Source: Euonymus europaeus (lineage: Eukaryota > Streptophyta > Magnoliopsida > Celastrales > Celastraceae). Taken from it: a stretch of DNA of 64,000 nucleotides. This document shows positions 59,960-64,000 of this stretch, one piece after another. Location of the stretch: the NCBI GenBank assembly GCA_963580455.1, contig OY756966.1, forward strand, positions 15,937,001-16,001,000, in the 5' to 3' direction. The first letter of the stretch is position 1. The number at the start of each line of letters is the position of its first letter. The notes beneath the pieces are model-generated. The model saw nothing but the letters and a program-made list of their open reading frames with translations. It was not told the DNA's origin and made no database searches. A program made the position numbers and the translations under genes.

Positions 59960-62201
59960 GGAGGAGCTTTTAACGGTTTTATCCATTTGTCATAGAAAGT
60001 TGGTGTTTTGGCATCGAAATAATGTAGGAAGCTTATACTCGTAAAATTTGACATAGAAGAACAATAAAATGTCTATCCCGAGCAACTTTGATAGTCCGAA
60101 GTTGCTCAAGTCTCTTTATGGAGGATATTTTAACGGTTTTGTCCATTTGTCATAGAAAGTTGGTGTTTTGGCATCGAAATAATGTAGGAAGCTTATACTC
60201 GTTAAATTTGACATAGAAAACCAATAAAAAGTCTATCCCGAGCAACTTTGATAGTCCGTAGTTGCTCAACTCTCCTTATGAAGGAGCTTTTAACGGTTTT
60301 GTCCATTTGTCATAGAAAGTTGATGTTTTGGCATCGAAATAATGTAGGAAACTTATACTCCTAAAATATGACATATAGGAACAATAGAAAGTCTATCTCG
60401 AGCAAATTTGATAGTCCGTAGTTGCTCAGCTCTCTCTATGGAGGAGCTTTTAACGGTTTTGTCCATTTGTCATAGAAAGTTGGTACTTTTGGCATCGAAA
60501 TAATGTAGGAAGCTTATACTCGTAAAATTTGACATTGAAGAACAATAAAAAGTCTATCCCGAGCTACTTTGATAGTCCGAAGTTGCTCAACTCTCTCTAT
60601 GGAGGAGCTTTTAACGGTTTTGTCCATTTGTCATAGAAAGTTGGTGTTTTGGCATCCAAATAATGTAGGAAGCTTATACTCGTAAAATTTGACATTGAAG
60701 AACAATAAAAAGTCTATCCCGAGCTACTTTGATAGTCCGAAGTTGCTCAACTCTCTCTATGGAGGAGCTTTTAACGGTTTTGTCCATTTGTCATAGAAAG
60801 TTGGTGTTTTGGCATCCAAATAATGTAGGAAGCTTATACTCGTAATATTTGACATAGATGAACAATAAAAAGTCTATCCCGAGCAACTTTGATAGTCCGA
60901 AGTTGCTCAACTCTCTCTATGGAGGAGCTTTTAACGGTTTTGTCGATTTGTCATAGAAAGTTGGTGTTTTGGCATCGAAATAATGTAGGAAGCTTATACT
61001 CGTTAAATTTGACATATCAGAACAATTAAAAGTCTATCCCGAGCAACTTTGATAGTCCGTAGTTGCTCAACTCTCTCTATGGAGGAGCTTTTAACGGTTT
61101 TATCCATTTGTCATAGAAAGTTGGTGTTTTGGCATCGAAATAATGTAGGAAGCTTATACTCGTAAAATTTGACATAGAAGAACAATAAAATGTCTATCCC
61201 GAGCAACTTTGATAGTCCGAAGTTGCTCAAGTCTCTTTATGGAGGAGTTTTTAACGGTTTTGTCCATTTGTCATAGAAAGTTGGTGTTTTGGCATCGAAA
61301 TAATGTAGGAAGCTTATACTCGTTAAATTTGACATAGAAGAACCAATAAAAAGTCTATCCCGAGCAACTTTGATAGTCGGAAGTTGCTCAACTCTCCCTA
61401 TGGAGGAGCTTTCAACGGTTTTGTCCATTTGTCATAGAAAGTTGGTGTTTTGGCATCGAAATAATGTAGGAAGCTTATACTCATAAAATTTGACATAGAA
61501 GAACAATTAAAAGTCTATCCCGAGCAACTTTGATAGTCCGTAGTTGCTCAACTCTCTCTATGGAGGAGCTTTTAACGGTTTTGTCGATTTGTCATACAAA
61601 GTTGCTGTTTTGGCATTGAAATAATGTAGGAAGCTTATACTCGTTAAATTTGACATTGAAGAACAATTAAAAGTCTATCCCGAGCAACTTTGATAGTCCG
61701 TAATTGCTCACCTCTCTCTATGGAGGAGCTTTTAACGGTTTTGTCCATTTGTCATAGAAAGTTGGTGTTTTGGCATCGAAATAATGTTGGAAGCTTATAC
61801 TCATAAAATTTGACATAGAAGAACAATAAAAAGTCTATCCCGAGCAACTTTGATAGTCCAAAGTTGCTCAATTCTCTCTATGGAGGAGCTTTTAACGGTT
61901 TTGTCCATTTGTCATAGAAAGTTGGTGTTTTGGCATCGAAATAATGTAGAAAGCTTATACTCATAAAATTTGACATTGAAAAACAATAAAAAGTCTATCC
62001 CGAGCAATTTTGATAGTCCGAAGTTGCTCAACTCTCTCTATGGAGGAGCTTTTAACGGTTTTGTCCATTTGTCATGGAAAGTTAGTGTTTTGGCATGGAA
62101 ATAATGTAGGAAGCTTATACTCGTTAAATTTGACATAGAAGAACAATAAAAAGTCTATCCCGAGCAATTTTGATGGTCCGAAGTTGCTCAACTCTTTCTA
62201 T
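59960..62201. repeat. 14-monomer HOR, copy 2 (2242 bp)
   Basis: Same order as copy 1 with few changes: GCATCG for GCATTG in the first monomer, CATACAAAG for CATAGAAAG at 61592. Its end continues into GGCGGAGC as at 56280, whereas copy 1 ends in the TTTTATCC monomer that starts copy 2. Confidence 0.9.
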
Positions 62202-63360
62202 GGCGGAGCTTTTAACGATTTTATCTATTTGTCATAGAAAGTTGGTGTTTTGGCATCGAAATAATGTAGGAAGCTTATACTCGTAAAATTTGACATTGAA
62301 GAACAATAAAAAGTCTATCCCGAGCAACTTTGATAGTCCGAAGTTGGTCAACTCTCTCTATGGAGTAGCTTTAAACGGTTTTGTCCATTTGTCATAGAAA
62401 GTTGGTGTTTGGGCATTGAAATAATGTACGAACCTTATACTCGTTAAATTTGACATAGAAGAACCATTAAAAGTCTATCCCGAGCAACTTTGATTGTCCG
62501 AAGTTGCTCAACTCTCTCTATGGAGGAGGTTTTAACGATTTTGTCCATTTGTCATAGAAAGTTGGTGTTTTGGCATCGAAATAATGTGGGAAGCTTATAC
62601 TCATAAAATTTGACATAGAAGAACAATAAAAAGTCTATCCCAAGCAATTTTGATTGTCCGAAGTTGCCCAACTCTCTCTATGGAGGAGCATTTAACGGTT
62701 TTGTCCATTTGTCATAGAAAGTTGGTGTTTTGGCATCGAAATAATGTAGGAAGCTTATACTCGTAAAATTTGACATAGAAGAACAATAAAAAGTCTATCC
62801 CGAGCAACTTTGATAGTCCGAAGTTGCTCAACTCTCTCTATGGAGGAGCTTTTAACGGTTTTGTCCATTTCTCATAGAAAGTTGGTGTTTTGGCATCGAA
62901 ATAACGTAGGAAGCTTATACTCGTAAATTTGACATAGAAGAGCAATAAAAATTCTATCCCGAGCAACTTTGATAGTCCGAAGTTGCTCAACTCTCTCTAT
63001 GGAGGAGCTTTTAACGGTTTTGTCGATTTGTCATAGAAAGTTGGTGTTTTGGCATCGAAATAATGTAGGAAGCTTATACTCGTTAAATTTGACATTGAAG
63101 AACAATTAAAAGTCTATCCCGAGCAACTTTGATAGTCCGTAATTGCTCAACTCTCTCTATGGAGGAGCTTTTAACGGTTTTGTCCATTTGTCATAGAAAG
63201 TTGGTGTTTTGGCATCGAAATAATGTAGGAATCTTATACTCGTAAAATTTGACATAGAAGAACAATAAAAAGTCTATCCCGAGCAACTTTGATAGTCCGA
63301 AGTTGCTCAACTCTTTCTATGGAGGATCTTTTAACGGTTTTGTCCATTTGTCATAGAAAG
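61082..63360. repeat. segmental duplication, second copy (offset 5922/5603)
   Basis: Second copy of 55160-57740, without the extra 319 bp. It ends near 63430, where CTCTTTCTCTGGTGGAGC replaces CAAGTCTCTTTATGG. Confidence 0.85.
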
Positions 63361-63483
63361 TTGGTGTTTTGGCATTGAAATAATGTAGGAAGCTTATACT
63401 CGTAAAATTTGACATAGAAGAACAATAAAAAGTCTATCCCGAGCAATTTTGATAGTCCGAAGTTGCTCAACTCTTTCTCTGGT

Positions 63484-64000
63484 GGAGCTTTTAACGATTT
63501 TATCTATTTGTCATAGAAAGTTGGTGTTTTGGCATCGAAATAATGTAAAAAGGTTATACTCGTAAAATTTGACATAGAAGAACAATAAAAAGTCTATCCC
63601 GAGCAACTTTGATAGTCCGAAGTTGCTCAACTCTCTCTATGAAGGAGCTTTTAACGGTTTTGTCCATTTGTCATAGAAAGTTGGTGTTTTGGCATCGAAA
63701 TAATGTAGGAAACTTATACTCCTAAAATATGACATATAGGAACAATAGAAAGTCTATCTCGAGCAACTTTGATAGTCCGTAGTTGCTCAGCTCTCTCTAT
63801 GGAGGAGCTTTTAACGGTTTTGTCCATTTGTCATAGAAAGTTGGTATTTTGGCATCGAAATAATGTAGGAAGCTTATACTTGTAAAATTTGACATTGAAG
63901 AACAATAAAAAGTCTATCCCGAGCTACTTTGATAGTCCGAAGTTGCTGAACTCTCTCTATGGAGGAGCTTTTAACGGTTTTGTCCATTTGTCATAGAAAG
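63484..64000. repeat. start of another 15/16-mer-type block, cut by window end
   Basis: TAAAAAGGTTAT (63546), CTATGAAGG (63639), AAACTTATACTCC with ACATATAGG (63710), GGTATTTTGG with TATACTTG and ACATTG, then TTGCTGAAC. This is the order seen at 48.8-49.2 and 53.0-53.4 kb, so that HOR type returns more than 10 kb away. Confidence 0.82.

Larger units (their letters stand above)
1..64000. repeat. 160-bp satellite DNA array, head to tail
   Basis: Every part of the window reads as copies of one monomer of about 160 bp, all in the same orientation, with no foreign insert and no inverted block noticed. Most copies are exactly 160 bp. Versions of 161 bp arise from an extra A in GAACCAATAAAAA, an extra T in AGCTTTATAC, or an extra base in GGTACTTTTGG; 159-bp versions arise from single deletions such as CGTAAATTTG. 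The consensus is about 37% GC (59 of 160). Neighbouring monomers differ at several diagnostic sites, while monomers one HOR period apart are almost identical. By analogy with other satellites this is constitutive heterochromatin, possibly centromeric. The sequence alone does not show CENH3 binding, and I do not recognise the family or the host. No stretch over 300 bases holds anything else. Confidence 0.98.

Noticed and set aside
1..64000. CRISPR array.
   Set aside because: The regular spacing could suggest one, but the whole 160-bp unit is repeated with no unique spacers, and there are no cas genes.
1..64000. Tandem protein-coding repeats, rDNA spacer or telomeric repeats.
   Set aside because: All frames are broken within about one monomer, no rRNA-like sequence is present, and no TTAGGG- or TTTAGGG-type runs occur.
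1..64000. Assigning the satellite to a named family or species.
   Set aside because: I could not match the monomer to any satellite I know. A search of satellite databases and plant or animal centromere assemblies would be decisive.

Overview
The whole 64-kb window is one uninterrupted head-to-tail satellite DNA array. I found no unique sequence, transposon, RNA gene or credible protein gene in it. The monomer is about 160 bp, so roughly 400 copies fit. All copies I read point the same way. The consensus monomer is about 37% GC, and most copies carry one HindIII site (AAGCTT), one 9-bp dyad with a 10-nt loop, a short CT tract and five CpGs. This is eukaryotic heterochromatin of the kind found at centromeres, pericentromeres or subtelomeric knobs. 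Monomers of 150-180 bp with HindIII sites are common in flowering plants, so a plant is my first guess, but I do not recognise the family, and an insect, mollusc or fish is possible.

The information lies in the order of monomer variants. Diagnostic changes (for example CATATCAG, CTTTATAC with ACATTGAAG, GAACCAATAAAAA, TAAAAAG, AAACTTATACTCC, CTCCTTATGG, GCATTG, CTTCAAAAT) recur in fixed orders, so the array is built of higher-order repeats (HORs) of many sizes, laid out in domains. 0-8.7 kb: 11-monomer HOR (1762 bp), three copies. 9.0-18.6 kb: a superblock of 4.6-5.0 kb present twice, with an 801-bp 5-mer inside. 18.4-19.7 kb: 4-mer (640 bp). 19.7-23.6 kb: mixed monomers with a 3-mer (480 bp). 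23.6-30.4 kb: a 2.7-kb segment present twice at an offset of 4164 bp. 29.8-33.6 kb: 8-mer (1281 bp), three copies. 33.6-36.5 kb: a distant copy of part of the 9-18.6 kb domain, then a 3-mer (480 bp). 36.5-44.9 kb: 7-mer (about 1122 bp), four copies, inside a 3.0-kb segment duplicated at offset 3562. 44.9-48.6 kb: mixed, with a 1441-bp offset repeat. 48.6-53.6 kb: 15/16-mer (2401/2562 bp), two copies. 53.6-63.4 kb: 4-mer (641 bp), 14-mer (2242 bp), and a pair at offset 5922. 63.4-64.0 kb: return of the 48.6-53.6 kb type, cut by the window end.

There are no genes acting together here. The pattern fits repeated unequal exchange or replication-based amplification of blocks of whole monomers. Copies within a HOR are nearly identical while neighbouring monomers within a HOR differ at many sites, as expected for recent, ongoing local homogenisation. 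All offsets and differences were read by eye, so domain edges are good to about one monomer unless a precise junction is described. Short reading frames in the array (63 codons on the minus strand, 83 on the plus strand) are by-products of the repeat and are listed as rejected.
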